From Centrapalus pauciflorus (Eukaryota; Streptophyta; Magnoliopsida; Asterales; Asteraceae), in contig JAANYP010000718.1 in NCBI GenBank assembly GCA_020465985.1, forward strand, positions 1-64,000: a stretch of 64,000 nt of DNA, read 5' to 3'. Positions 48,846-60,454 of the stretch are shown here, piece after piece. Every line of letters begins with the position of its first letter. The stretch's first letter is position 1. The notes beneath the pieces were generated by a model that had not been told where the DNA came from, did not search any database, and worked only from the letters and a program-made list of their open reading frames with translations. The translations under genes and the position numbers were made by a program.

Positions 48846-50349
48846 AGTGAACTTGAGAAGATTGAGAAACTTCTTGATGCTTTACCAGCAAAGTGGGAGA
48901 TGTGCATAGCGCTCATAAAGCATGATGAAGAAAAATTCGAAACTCTTACTCTCGAGGGAGTTATTGGTATGCTGAGGGCTTACAACTTTCAGTTACTTAA
49001 GAAAGAGAGGGAATATGATCAGGTCCAAGATCCAGAGATGTATTTTGGAAAGTCAAAACCTTCTATCGCGAGTGAACTGAAAACAGCTACAGCTTTCTTC
49101 TCGGGTGAAGCATCTATTCCAGCAGAATTAGAAGACACAAGCAGTCGGGCTTTCTTAGGGTATTCTAAACCGGAAAAGAAACTGACTCACTCAGCATCTA
49201 CTTCTCAACAGTACACAAAGATGCCTATGAGTGCACAATCAGCCGAAACTAATCTGAATCTTTTGGCTTCGTTTGTTGCAACGTATGGAAATTGTGTACA
49301 AGGAAAAATCAACGATCCTGCGTTATGGGAAGAAGACTATGATCAGGTGGATCCTGATTATTTAGAAGAAATGGATCTTCAATGGCAACCGGCCATGGTG
49401 ACTCAGAGGGTCAAAAGGTTCATAAAACGGACATGCAGAAATCTGAATGTTAGCAACAATAAAATTGGGTTCGACAAATCCAAGGTTAAGTGCTATAACT
49501 TCCAGGGATTAGGACATTTTGCTCGAGAGTGTCAACGACCCAAAGTTGAAAACTATCAGAATCAATCTCAGGGAAGATATCAATCTGGTAGTTAGGGTAA
49601 TCAAGCGAACATCGCTGGTCTGTTAACTAACGTATCATCAGACAGACAGCTTGATGGGACGTATGATTGGAGTTCACATCCTGAGTCTAATGCTAGAGCC
49701 TTAATGGCTGAAGTGACAGAGACTGGGGATGTAGGAGCAGAGGAAGTAACAGAGGACAATGAACAGAATGATACAAGTCTTGTGTTAGTGGAGAAGTCAG
49801 ACAATCAGGCGATTCTGGAGTTTGCCGCACAGATGGCTAACGTGGAATCTGATCATACAAAGGTAATTCTGAACTTTTCTACATTCCGTGAATTATGTGT
49901 TTTATGTGCTACTTCTAATGATAGATTGAATTTAGTTCTAGAAACACATAGCAATTTAACTGCTCAAATAGAATCCTTAAAATCAGATAATGCTAGCCTC
50001 CTAGATATTAAAGAAGATCTTAGGAATAAGTTGAAAGCAGATGCTCAAGATGTAATAGTTCTAAAAGACAAACTAAGTGAGAAGTGTGTCAGGATAGAAC
50101 TTATGTATGAGCATGTTGAAGTTTTAACCGAAGAACTTACGATTAAAGAGGTCGAGCTAGCTGAATCAAAAGTTAAAGTTGCAGAGGTGAATAGTAAGTT
50201 AGAAAAGTAAAGGAACTCTTCACTGAATCTAGGGAAAATCTTAGATGCACAGCGTCAGTCTAAGAAACCAGTAGGTTTAGGTTATAAAGAGAGTCCTCCA
50301 CCATTTTACGATAACTATGTGCCTCAGCCTCTGGATAAAACTGATAAAC
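48846..50349 (+). pseudogene. E-type gag fragment G
   Basis: It aligns with E gag from about codon 170 (KLLDALPAKW) to about codon 680. The zinc knuckle at about 49491-49532 reads CYNFQGLGHFAREC, with the second Cys changed to Phe. Stops lie at 49593 and 50207. The coiled-coil part is 49704-50209. It has no LTR or PBS of its own; it is joined directly to element I on the left and cut by the F LTR on the right. The donor-like AAG|GTAATT at 49862/49863 corresponds to the one in E. Confidence 0.78.
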
Positions 50350-51039
50350 TGTTGGGAAATAGTTTAAGTACATTCAAACTGTTAGTTAGACTTCTCAGAC
50401 TATTAGTAGATTTTTCATGTAAATACAAAGTTCATGCTGCTAGTTGAAGAAACTCGAGCTGCCAGAGTAAAAGTTCAAGCTGCCAGAGCAAAACAACTCA
50501 AGCTGCTCAGTTCATGCTGTCAAGAGATTCAAGCTGCTCAACAGTTTCATAAACAGAAAGTGCTGATTTTCAGGAAAGATATCTACACGAAGATTCCAGC
50601 ATATCTACTATCAGAGAAGTCATAGTCCTTCAAGGAAACAAGTCGAAAAAGCAATATAAATACAGAGAATAGGTCATTCTATTGTATAGAAGTTTATAGA
50701 AGTTTATAGAAGTTTTCTGCATATTTTTGAGTCTGTAATTGCTTTGTTGATTAAGTTTTCATAAGCCTCTAAGGTTGTAAAACCCTAAGAACAGTCTGTG
50801 TTCTTCGTCTAATCAAAACAGATTAGAGGTGATTGTAATCATTGAATTCAGCAATACAAACAGTCTTGATTACTTCTTATGTTTTATGCTTCATTGGTTC
50901 TGAAAGTTTTTGTTAAAATAATTAAGTGTTATTCCGCAAACTTCTTAATTAAACTTTGATTCAAAGCAAGATTATTGATTTATACTCTGATAAATTTCAA
51001 ATCAGTTAATCTTGGTTATTCATATTTTAGATCCTGACA
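50350..51039 (+). repeat. 5' LTR of element F
   Basis: 690 bp, TGTTGGGAAATAG to GATCCTGACA. TATAAATA lies at 50655-50662. A 20-bp longer ATAGAAGTTT repeat follows it, compared with the 3' LTR. A 63-codon U3 frame (50434-50625) is also present in the 3' LTR. Confidence 0.93.
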
Positions 51040-51041
51040 AG

Positions 51042-51054
51042 TGGTATCAGAGCC
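51042..51054 (+). promoter_or_regulatory. Primer-binding site of element F
   Basis: TGGTATCAGAGCC is a full match to the initiator-Met tRNA complement, 2 nt after the LTR. Confidence 0.9.
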
Positions 51055-51114
51055 ACAGGTCGTTCTTTGTTTTTCAAAGTCGAAAACTTTCTTTCAAATT
51101 TTTAATCTTTTACA

Positions 51115-53741
51115 ATGGAATTTGAAAATAGCAGCAGTGGATCTGGGCAAGGACTCAAAGTGCCTATGCTCAAGCCCACTGAGTTTGAGATGTGGAAACT
51201 CAGGATTCAACAGCATATTCAATTCATTGATTATGCCATATGGGAAGCTGTTGAATTTCCTCCTGTAGTTGATCCAGAACTTGATGCTGAGGGAAAACCA
51301 GTCAAAACTCCTCCAAAAACTGAACTTGAAAGGAAGGCTAGAATGAATGAAGTGAAAGCACTCACATTATTACAAATAGCCATTCCTAATGCTTATCAAC
51401 ATCAGTTAAAAAGTTTTATACTGCTCACTCTCTTTGGAATGCCTTAGAGAAGAGGTTTGCTGGTAATGCAAGTACCAAGAGAAATCAAAAGGACCTCTTG
51501 AAACAGCAGTATGAAAACTTTTCTGGTGGCAAGAATGAAAACCTCACTCAAATCTTTGACAGGTTCAACAAACTGATAAGTGAACTGGAAAGTGCAAAGG
51601 TCAATCTGGATCAAGATGAAGTCAACAGAAAGTTTCTCAGATCTCTTGGAGAAGAATGGACAGTCTATGCTGCACAGTGGAGAACAAAAGACACACTTGA
51701 TGAGATAGAATTGGATGATCTGTATAACAGTTTAAGAGTGTTTGAGACTGAGATTGATGCTAAAAAGAAATCCTTTTCTTATAATCACAACACTGCTCTT
51801 CTGTCCTCTGAAAAATCTAATAACTGTGATTCTTTTTCAGGTGGTGATGGCAATTCTGCTGAAACTCATTATGAAGCTTTTGTTGCCAATGATGGATTAT
51901 TTGCTCTAAATGTTGAAGACTTGGAACAAATTCATCCAGATGATCTTGAAGAGATGGATTTAAAGTGGCAACATGCAATGCTGACCATGAGAGCCAAAAG
52001 ATTTCTGAAAAGAACTGGTAGGGCCAACTTTCACGCTAAGACAGAAGGCAAACCATCTTTTGATAAATCAAAAGTGGAATGCTATAAATGCCATAAGCTT
52101 GGTCACTTTGCCAGAGAATGTAGATCTCAAGGTCAACAGCCATCAAGGACTTCACAGCCCATCCAAGCTTCCTCATCAACAGCACTTGTCTCTCAAGAAG
52201 ACAATGTGTTTGACTGGAGTGATCAGACAGAGGAAGAATTTCAAAATCAAGCACTTATGGCAGAAACATCAAATGTCTCCTCCACTGAACTACCATCTGA
52301 GGTAAATTCTAAACTCTGCTCTCAATCATGCAAAAATATGGTTAAAAAGTACAGAGATCATAATGAGAGCATGTGCAAAACTCTAGCTAAGATGGAAGAA
52401 AGGAGATATGAATATATGCAAGCCATAGAAGATCTGGAAAAACAGATCAATGATTATAAGGATAATGAGATTCAAATGGGGTATGATAGAAACTATCATG
52501 AATGGGAGAAAAAGGAACTCAATAAGAAAATAGAATCTCTGAATAAAAAGGTAGAAGAGACTGAACAGAAGGTGTTAGAGGCTAATAAGAAACTAGAATC
52601 TGTTAACATAGATCTAGGAAACTTCAAGTTAGCAAATCAAAAGCTAGAACACCTAATGGAAGTTCAATTCAAAGATAGAGTGAAATCTCAGGTCAATCCC
52701 AAAGAAGGAATAGGATACAGAGCTACTCCACCTCCATATAAAAACAAGTACATTCATCCAATGAGTGAAGTTGCTGATTGACTCGTCAATGAACCACTAG
52801 ATGAGTCTATGACTATTGTAGATCCTATTCTTGATAACAGTCCTGAATTAAAAGAAGAAAAGAGTCAAAATAGAGACTGTGACACAAAGAGTGCACCCAT
52901 AGAAGTCCAAGTTCCCAGTAAGAAAGGAAAAGAGAAGATGAGTGTATGCAATCCTACTCCACAAGTTTCTGTACATTCTAACTGTAACACTGCATCTTCA
53001 TCCAAAGGAACTAAAAGAGGTAAAACTGTTTCTGTCTGCACATGCCAAAAGCATGGTGTTCAAAAGTTTCCTAAACAACAGCAGGTAAGAGGAAACCAGA
53101 GAAACAAGAACCAGAAATTGACAGAAAAGTCTGGTGTTCCAATTCAAACTGTCAAAAGATGCTTTCACTGTGGAAGGAAGAATCACTTAGCCAAGGATTG
53201 TTTTTACAAACCAGCTGTTGCAAAACAGACTGTGCATCACACAAAATCAAATCCTAATCAGGCAAAGCACTCAAAAGTGAAACCTTCCACAGCAGCTCCA
53301 AAGAGAACAGTTGATCACAGATTCTCAAAAGTTAATAAAAAACAGTCCACACATCAAAAACAAGTTTTGGCAAAGCCTAAATCAAGTTTTAAACAAATAT
53401 GGTGTGTCAAGGACAAATCTGTTGCTCAAACTGCTAATGCAAAAGATCAGACTGCTAAGTCAAAATCTGATGCTGTTAGTGCAAAAACTGAAACTGTTAG
53501 CACTACAAACACAGCTCAAGCTGCTGGGCATCAAACTGGAGCTGCTAGTGAATCATCTGAGACTGTCAGAAGAAAAGATGATCAAAATAGTTGGATACCT
53601 CATATTATCACTAAATACTCTCCAAAGACTCCATCAGTAGATCTCACCAAATATAAGAAGTCAAAAACAGTTTTTAGTTATGTCAATGTACAAGGCCAAC
53701 CCAAAACCAATTTGGTTTGGGTTTACTCCACTACTAACTAA
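51115..53741 (+). pseudogene. gag: Nearly intact copia gag of element F, two zinc knuckles
   Basis: ATG 51115 starts MEFENSSSGSG. A one-base frameshift near 51415 separates it from the main frame (51498-53741), which has a single TGA at 52779-52781. Domains: Gag core, CCHC1 CYKCHKLGHFAREC at 52080-52121, a coiled coil at about 52330-52670, CCHC2 CFHCGRKNHLAKDC at 53160-53201, and a basic Gln/Lys/Ser-rich tail. It ends at TAA 53739-53741, which abuts a perfect TACTAAC branch-point word. Donor-like GAG|GTAAAT (52301/52302) and CAG|GTAAGA (53084/53085) are both in phase with the acceptor at 53757. Confidence 0.86.
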
Positions 53742-53757
53742 GCTGTTATTTGTGCAG
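53732..53757 (+). promoter_or_regulatory. Candidate branch point and 3' splice site at the F gag/pol boundary
   Basis: TACTAAC at 53732-53738, then TTATTTGTGCAG ending at 53757, with 19 nt between branch A and the last acceptor base. Pol lies in a different frame from gag, and joining either in-phase donor to this acceptor would place the two in one frame. Use is inferred. Confidence 0.45.
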
Positions 53758-56700
53758 GGCAACCACAGGTCTCCTCATAGAACAAGATGGCATCTGGACA
53801 GTGGATGCTCTAGGCACATGACAGGCAATTCTGAATGCTTGTCAAATTTCAAAGGTTTTGATGGAGGTTTTGTTGCATTTGGAGGCAACTCAAAAGGAGG
53901 TAAGGTTACAGGTAAAGGTACTGTTAATGCAGGCAACATGACATTCCATGATGTTCTGTATGTTGAACAGCTTAAGTACAATTTATTGAGTGTCTCTCAA
54001 ATCTGTGACAAACAAAACATTGTTCTGTTCACAGATTCTGAGTGCATTGTTCTTTCAAAGGATTTCAAAATTCCTGAAAATCTTGTTTTACTTAGAACAC
54101 CAAGAAAGGACAATGTTTACTGCCTGGACACAGCTCTCTTGACTAAATCAAATACTTTAAGCTGTTTAATATCCAAAGCATCATCAAATGAGTCTGCTCT
54201 TTGGCATAGAAGGATGTGTCACATGAACTTCAAGTCCATGAATGATTTAGTTAAAAAGAATCTGGTAAGAGGATTACCACAAAAGGAGTTCATTTGTATG
54301 ATCATTGTGTAGCACGTCTTAAAGGTAAGCAACACAAAACTTCTCATAAGGCCAAAGAAGTAAATTCAATCTCATCTGTTCTTCAGTTGTTACATATGGA
54401 TCTATTTGGTCCAACATCTGTTTTGAGTTTGAATAAAAGGGCATACTGTTTAGTCATTGTTGATGATTTCACCAGATTTACTTGGGTTTACTTTCTTAGG
54501 TCCAAAGATGAAACTGCTGAGCTAGTTAAGTCTTTTATCCTTAAGATAGAAAACCAATCCAATTCCAAAGTTAAGGTGATAAGATCAGACAATGGAACTG
54601 AACTTAAAAATCAAATTCTAAACAGTTTCTGTGAGTCCAAAGGCATTGCTAGACAATATAGTGCACCAAGAACACCACAGCAAAATGGTGTAGCTGAAAG
54701 AAAGAATAGAACATTAATTGAGGATGCTAGAACAATGCTAGCTGATTCAAATCTGCCAATGACTTTCTGGGCAGAAGCTGTTAATACAGCCTGTTATGTT
54801 CTAAATAGGGTTCAAGTTGTCCAATCTCAAGGAAAAACTCCCTATGAGTTATTCCATAACAGAAGTCCCCTAATAGCTTTCTTCAAGCCTTTTGGATGCC
54901 CATGTACTATTCTTCACACCAAGACTCACTTAGGGAAGTTTGAGAGTAAAGCTGAAGAAGGATTCTTTGTAGGATACTCAACTCAAAGCAAAGCCTATAG
55001 AGTATACAACAGTGTGTCTAAAACAATTGAAGAAAGTGCCAATGTTGAATTTAATGAAAATACTGCTAATATCAAAGGCACTGGTCCTGATTGGTTGTTT
55101 GATTTAGATTCACTAACAAATTCTCTGAGCTTTGTTGAGTATACTGCAGAAGCTGATGCATACAGGGTTGAAGCTGCTAACACGAATTCTCATGCTGCCA
55201 ATACAATTTCTCATGCTGTTGGCACAAAGTCTCAGACTGCTGCAGATTCAACAAGTTGGGATGATTTCACCACTCTACCACTTCTGTCTTGTGATCCTCT
55301 AGGGGTCCTGAATGATACAAATCCAGACACTGAAGTGCCACTCCAAAGTTCTGAAAGAACAGCTCTAACACAACAGGAAACAGTCCCAGATTCAAGTCAA
55401 GCTGTTTCAGAAACTGAACCACTCACTGGTTCTGATGGAGATGATACAAACCTTGAAACTTCCTTTCAAACAGAGAGAGAGCCCACACTAAGAGTTCACA
55501 AGTATCACCCTCTCAATCAAATACTGGGTGATCCAAGCACTCCTGTTCAAACAAGGAAGATGGTTCACAATGAGACTGCTGCTGCTGAACAAGCAGTTCC
55601 TGAATTCAGTCTAGCTGCTTTTGAACATGCATGTTTCATGTCTCAATTGGAACCTAAAAAGGCATCAGAAGCATTAAAAGATTCATCCTGGATTGAAGCT
55701 ATGCAAGAAGAGCTTTTACAGTTCAAAATTCAGAATGTATGGACTCTGGTGGATCTTCCTAAAGGTAAGAGAGCAATAGGTACAAGATGGGTGTTCAGAA
55801 ACAAGAAGGATGAGAGAGGGATAGTCATCAAGAACAAAGAAAGACTAGTAGCACAAGGGTACACTCAAGAAGAAGGAATAGATTATGATGATGTCTTTGC
55901 TCCAGTAGCAAGAATTGAAGCCATCAGACTATTTCTAGCATATGCAAGTTTCAAAGGCTTTAAAGTGTATCAAATGGATGTTAAGTCTGCTTTCTTGTAT
56001 GGGACAATTGAAGAGGAAGTGTATGTGTGTCAACCTCCTGGTTTTGAAGACTACAAGTATCCAGACAGGGTGTACAAGCTAGACAAAGCTCTCTATGGTC
56101 TTCACCAAGCCCCTAGAGCATGGTATGACACACTGTCATCATATCTTCTACAGAATGGATTCAAGAGAGGCACTCTGGACAAAACACTTTTCACTAAATC
56201 CATCAAAGCTGAGATTCTTCTTGTCCAAATCTATGTTGATGACATCATCTTTGGCTCAACTAATGATAGGTTGTGCAAAGATTTTGAGGCCCTAATGCAC
56301 AAAAAGTTTCAAATGAGTTCAATGGGGGAACTCACATTCTTTCTAGGGCTGCAGGTTAAACAGAAGCCTACTGGTCTATTCATAAGTCAATCAAAGTATG
56401 TCAAAGACATATTGGAAAAGTTTGGCTATCAAGACACAAAGGTTGCAAGCACTCCAATGGATCCTCATAAACAGCTCCATACAGACAAAGATGGCATAGA
56501 TGTGGATATTCATCTATACAGATCCCTTATAGGATCTCTCATGTATCTAACATCTTCAAGACCTGATATTATGTTTGCTGTCTGTGTGTGTGCTAGGTTT
56601 CAATGCTCTCCAAAGGATTCTCACTTGGTTGCTGTTAAGAGAATCTTTAGATATCTTAAAGGCCAACCACATTTAGGTCTATGGTATCCTAAAGACTCTC

Positions 56701-57176
56701 CTTTTGAACTAACTGCTTATTCTGACAGTGACTATGGTGGATGCAACATTGACAGATGATCCACAACTGGTGGATGTCAATACTTAGGAGCAAGACTGGT
56801 CTCTTGGCAATGCAAAAAGCAAACAACTGTCTCCACATCATCCACTGAAGCAGAATACGTAGCAGCTGCAAGCTGCTGCTCCCAGGTAATGTGGATTCAA
56901 AATCAGCTAAGAGACTATGGTATGAATTTCTTATCCACTCCTATTTATATTGACAATTCAAGTGCAATTAGCATTGTGCAAAACCCAGTGAAATTCCCAA
57001 AAACCAAGCATATAGAAATCAGGTTTCACTTCATCAGAGATTGTAATGAAAAGAAGTTAATCCAAGTTACCAAAATACATACAGATGATCAGCTAGCTGA
57101 TCTATTTACAAAACCTTTTGATGTGGGAAGGTTCACTTTCCTAATATCAAATATTGGTATGGTAAACATGGATTAA
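53758..57176 (+). pseudogene. pol: Nearly intact copia pol of element F (PR-INT-RT-RH)
   Basis: Protease LDSGCSRHMTG (Asp at 53797) and the GAG-pre-integrase domain lie in the frame ending at 54312; a frameshift near 54290 leads to the 821-codon frame 54294-56759. Integrase motifs are MDLFGP, RSDNGTEL and NGVAERKNRT; a Ser/Thr-rich linker follows; RT has YVDD at 56232-56243. RNase H begins AYSDSDYGGC and is cut by TGA 56757-56759, then continues in the same frame to 57176 with STEAEY and the C-terminal LADLFTKPF. Only two lesions separate it from an open polyprotein. Confidence 0.9.
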
Positions 57177-57519
57177 TTGGTTTTCATTATTATCGACTCA
57201 GTATGCTAATTTAAGGGGGAGACACTGTTCCATTGAAAAGTTGCACAATTTTACACTAACAGCATGAGTCTTTTCTCATGCTGCTAGTTCACTTTCTCGG
57301 ACTGCTAGTTATTTTCACTTGATCTGTCAAAGTGTGCAGGGTATTTGGGTTATTTTTCAAATGTGTGCGCGGGACCCAACCTTTTCGAAACCTTTAAAGG
57401 TCCCAGTTTCGTTCAGTTGTAACTACCAGTTACATATTCTTCTTCCACGGCCTTCTACTTTCTCTCTGAACGAATCACACATTCTTCTTTCAAACCCTAC
57501 AACCATCGTTTGTTCATCC
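57177..57519 (+). promoter_or_regulatory. Pol-ORF3 spacer of element F with internal polypurine tract
   Basis: TTAAGGGGGAGA at 57211-57222 copies the core of the terminal polypurine tract 34 nt after the pol stop. GTGTGCAG ends near 57338. A CT-rich leader-like stretch (57430-57515) precedes the ORF3 ATG (57520) in a good initiation context. No TATA box is obvious; CTTTAAAGG at about 57389-57397 is the nearest. Confidence 0.5.
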
Positions 57520-60352
57520 ATGGAGTTCGTAAAAGAGCATAACTGCCTCCCATACACCCTAAAACACTCTGAACTTCAACCGTTTCATACAATGATGGAT
57601 TTCCTCAGGCACTCCCATATTCATTATGCCCTAACCATAAACCCTACTATATACATCTCCCATATAGAACAGTTTTGGAACCATACATCTGTTCAAACCA
57701 TCAATGGAGTGCCTACCCTCCTTTCCAAGATTGATGGAACTACTATCCATATCACTGAGGAATCCATCAGACGTCACTTGCATCTTCAAGATGCCTCAGG
57801 TATAACCGACCTATCCCTTCAAGCTTTACATTTTGGTCTTCAAAACATTGGTTATAGGGGCCCTGCTGATTCTTTTACTTTTCTTAAGGCACATTTTTCT
57901 CCTAAATGGAAATACCTTGTGCACATTATTCAGCAATGTTTAAGCCCCAAAAGAACTGGTTGGTTTGAGTTTTCTTCAAATATTGCCACTGCCTTAGTGT
58001 GCTTTTCTACTGGCCAACAGTTCAATTTTTCAAACATGATCTTTCAAGGAATGTTAAGGCATCATTCCCTAAAGAATGGGAAATTTTTTATGTATCCTCG
58101 GTTTTTGGCAGACATTATTGCACACACCTGCACAACTCCACATTTACATAAACGGATACATGTTTCCCATAGGCACTCATTGTCTTCAATCAAATGGCTG
58201 ATAAAGCCAAGTGCCAATTTTGTCAGTGTAGATGTTCCATTGCCCTCTGCAATGATGAACATCATTTCAGGAAACAGAGGAGAGGGTCTTGAGCAGGCTC
58301 AGCCTAACATTACTGCTTACAACCTCAAGACCCCAACCCACTCCTCATGATACAAATATTCCCTCTGATCCTTTTGTACAGCCAACATGCCCACTCAGAA
58401 ACACATACAAAAGAAAAAGGGGACCAGGAGCTCCTTCCTCCTCCTCCCATCAGCAAGAGCCATATATCCCTGTGCAGGAGGATACTCCTGCACAGCATAT
58501 CCAAAGGGAACCACTAGAGGAAACTCTCATCCTCACTCAGGAGGTGAACATCTCTTCAGAGATGGTTCATATGGGTTCTGTGGCTGGGACTACTGATGTC
58601 TCTGCACAAGAGGCACAGGAAAGTGCCAACATAGCTAAGTCCACGCCCATGGCAACAGCAAGTGTGCAAACACAAGCTGGAAGTCCCCAGAACCAAGAAA
58701 AGAGGGGCCCAGAGGTTTCTACTTCTGGTATTGATGTCAGTGATAGATCACAAGCACCACAGGTGTTTTCTGATCTTGAGACTAGTCTGCAACTCATGCT
58801 TTTGACGGATCCCAAGCTAAAACCTGTTGTAGCTATGTTGGAATACCAAATGTCCATCATTGCTGCACAGGGTGCACAAATAATGGCCCTAAAGCAATCA
58901 GAAATGGCTCAAAATCAGAGGATGGATTATCTTCATAAAGGGTTTACCCTTTGTGGAAATAAGCTCATTCAATTAGAGCGTTTGATTCAAACCCAAGGGG
59001 CAAAGGTTGTTGGTCCTTCTGACCAAACCAATGCTTCCAAAAAGGGGGAGAATCAGGAGGTTCCTAAATCAGTCCAAGCAGCTCCAACAACAACAACAGT
59101 CCAAGTAGCACCAACAGTCCCAGTTTCTAGGCTAGCAGTCCCAACAGCTTCTCAAGCTGTTAGCCTAGAAACTCAAGCTGCTCCTTCAAAAGTCACTGGA
59201 GTTGTGATCAGGGAAGGCATTCAAGCTCCATCAAGTACAGTCCAAGCAACATCCTCTTCTGTAAAAGACAAGGGCAAGGGCATTCTCATTGAGTCTCCAA
59301 AGCACAAATTCTCCTCCAAAGAAGCCCAGATTGCCTTTGATGCTGAAGTTGCCAAGAAATTGGCAGAAGAAATGGACAAAGAATTAGATCAGCAAGCCCA
59401 GCCCCCAATAGATGATGATGAGACATTAGGTGATTACCTAAAGGGGTTTGTGGGCAAACAAGGTGAAAAGAAGAGAAAGATGCCAACAGGGCACTCCAAG
59501 GCTGAGCATAGAAGATTTCTTATCAATTTTGCCTTTGCAGCAGGTATTCCAAAGAAAATGGCTCAGTCCATGTCTACTGAAAGGCTGCAGGAGATTCATG
59601 ACAAGGAGATGGACAAAAGAAAGAGAACAAAAGTCTCTCCAGAAGCTCAACCATCCCAAGAAGTCCAACCATCAACTCAATCAGTCCAAACTAAAGCTGC
59701 TACCAGTGCTCCTGTTCCTACTGAACAAGCTGTTGCATCTATTCCTACATCTGATCCATCCTCACAAGTAAAGCTATATCAAGTTAAAAGAGTGTTGTTT
59801 GATCAACAACTGCAAAAAGCCATGGAGATAGAGAAGTTGATTGATCAGCATGATTTTACAAAGCCTCAAATCAATTACTGGTTTGCTAAGTCCCTGGATG
59901 ACCGTAACTTGAGAGTTAAGTTTGTGGTAAGAAGGGAGTCTGGACCAGAAGAAGAATATGATACATTTTGGCAGATGGTTCAGAAGTTGACCAGAGATGA
60001 GCTTATCAGAATGCACAACATTGGGTCTGTATCACAAGTTAGATCTACTCTACCACAAGTGAAGCAAGTAATTAAAGATCTAAAATCAATTGTTGACCCT
60101 GAATCTGCAAGGAAAGAAATAGAGGATGCTGTGAAGAAAGGGAAGAAGGTCAAGCAAGTTGATCTGTTTGTCAAGTCAAGGACATACAGAATCAAATTTT
60201 CAGATGGACCTGGTATATTCTTCAATCTCGAATTTTATGATTTACCAAAAGATATGCTACTTCAGATAAAATCTGTTAGGGTATCTTGTGATAGAGATGA
60301 GATGAAGAAAGAATTTTTGAAGGTTGTAGATCAGAAACTTGCACAGTTGTAA
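57520..60352 (+). pseudogene. ORF3 (env-like position) of element F, one frame change
   Basis: Frame one (57520-58350) is a 276-codon globular domain, MEFVKEHNC..., with QFW at 57670-57678 and YPRF at 58093-58104. Frame two (58289-60352) continues the protein after a shift near 58330: a Ser/Gln/Val/Thr-rich stretch, a Lys/Glu-rich region with coiled-coil character (59310-59640), and a charged C-terminal domain (59770-60352). A GGGGGAG tract lies at 59041-59048. No signal peptide or membrane helix is seen. Retention of nearly 2.8 kb of open frame suggests a selected function; what it does is unknown. Confidence 0.78.
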
Positions 60353-60454
60353 GTTTTTGAAAGCCTTGGTTTGTGAATAACAGTTTACTTTTTCATTTCC
60401 AATTTTTGTATAGAACTTAAAGTCTTGTGTAAAGAATTTAAGTTAGGGGGAGAT
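60353..60454 (+). promoter_or_regulatory. 3' UTR and polypurine tract of element F
   Basis: A short T-rich UTR ends with AAGTTAGGGGGAGAT directly before the 3' LTR. Confidence 0.8.
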
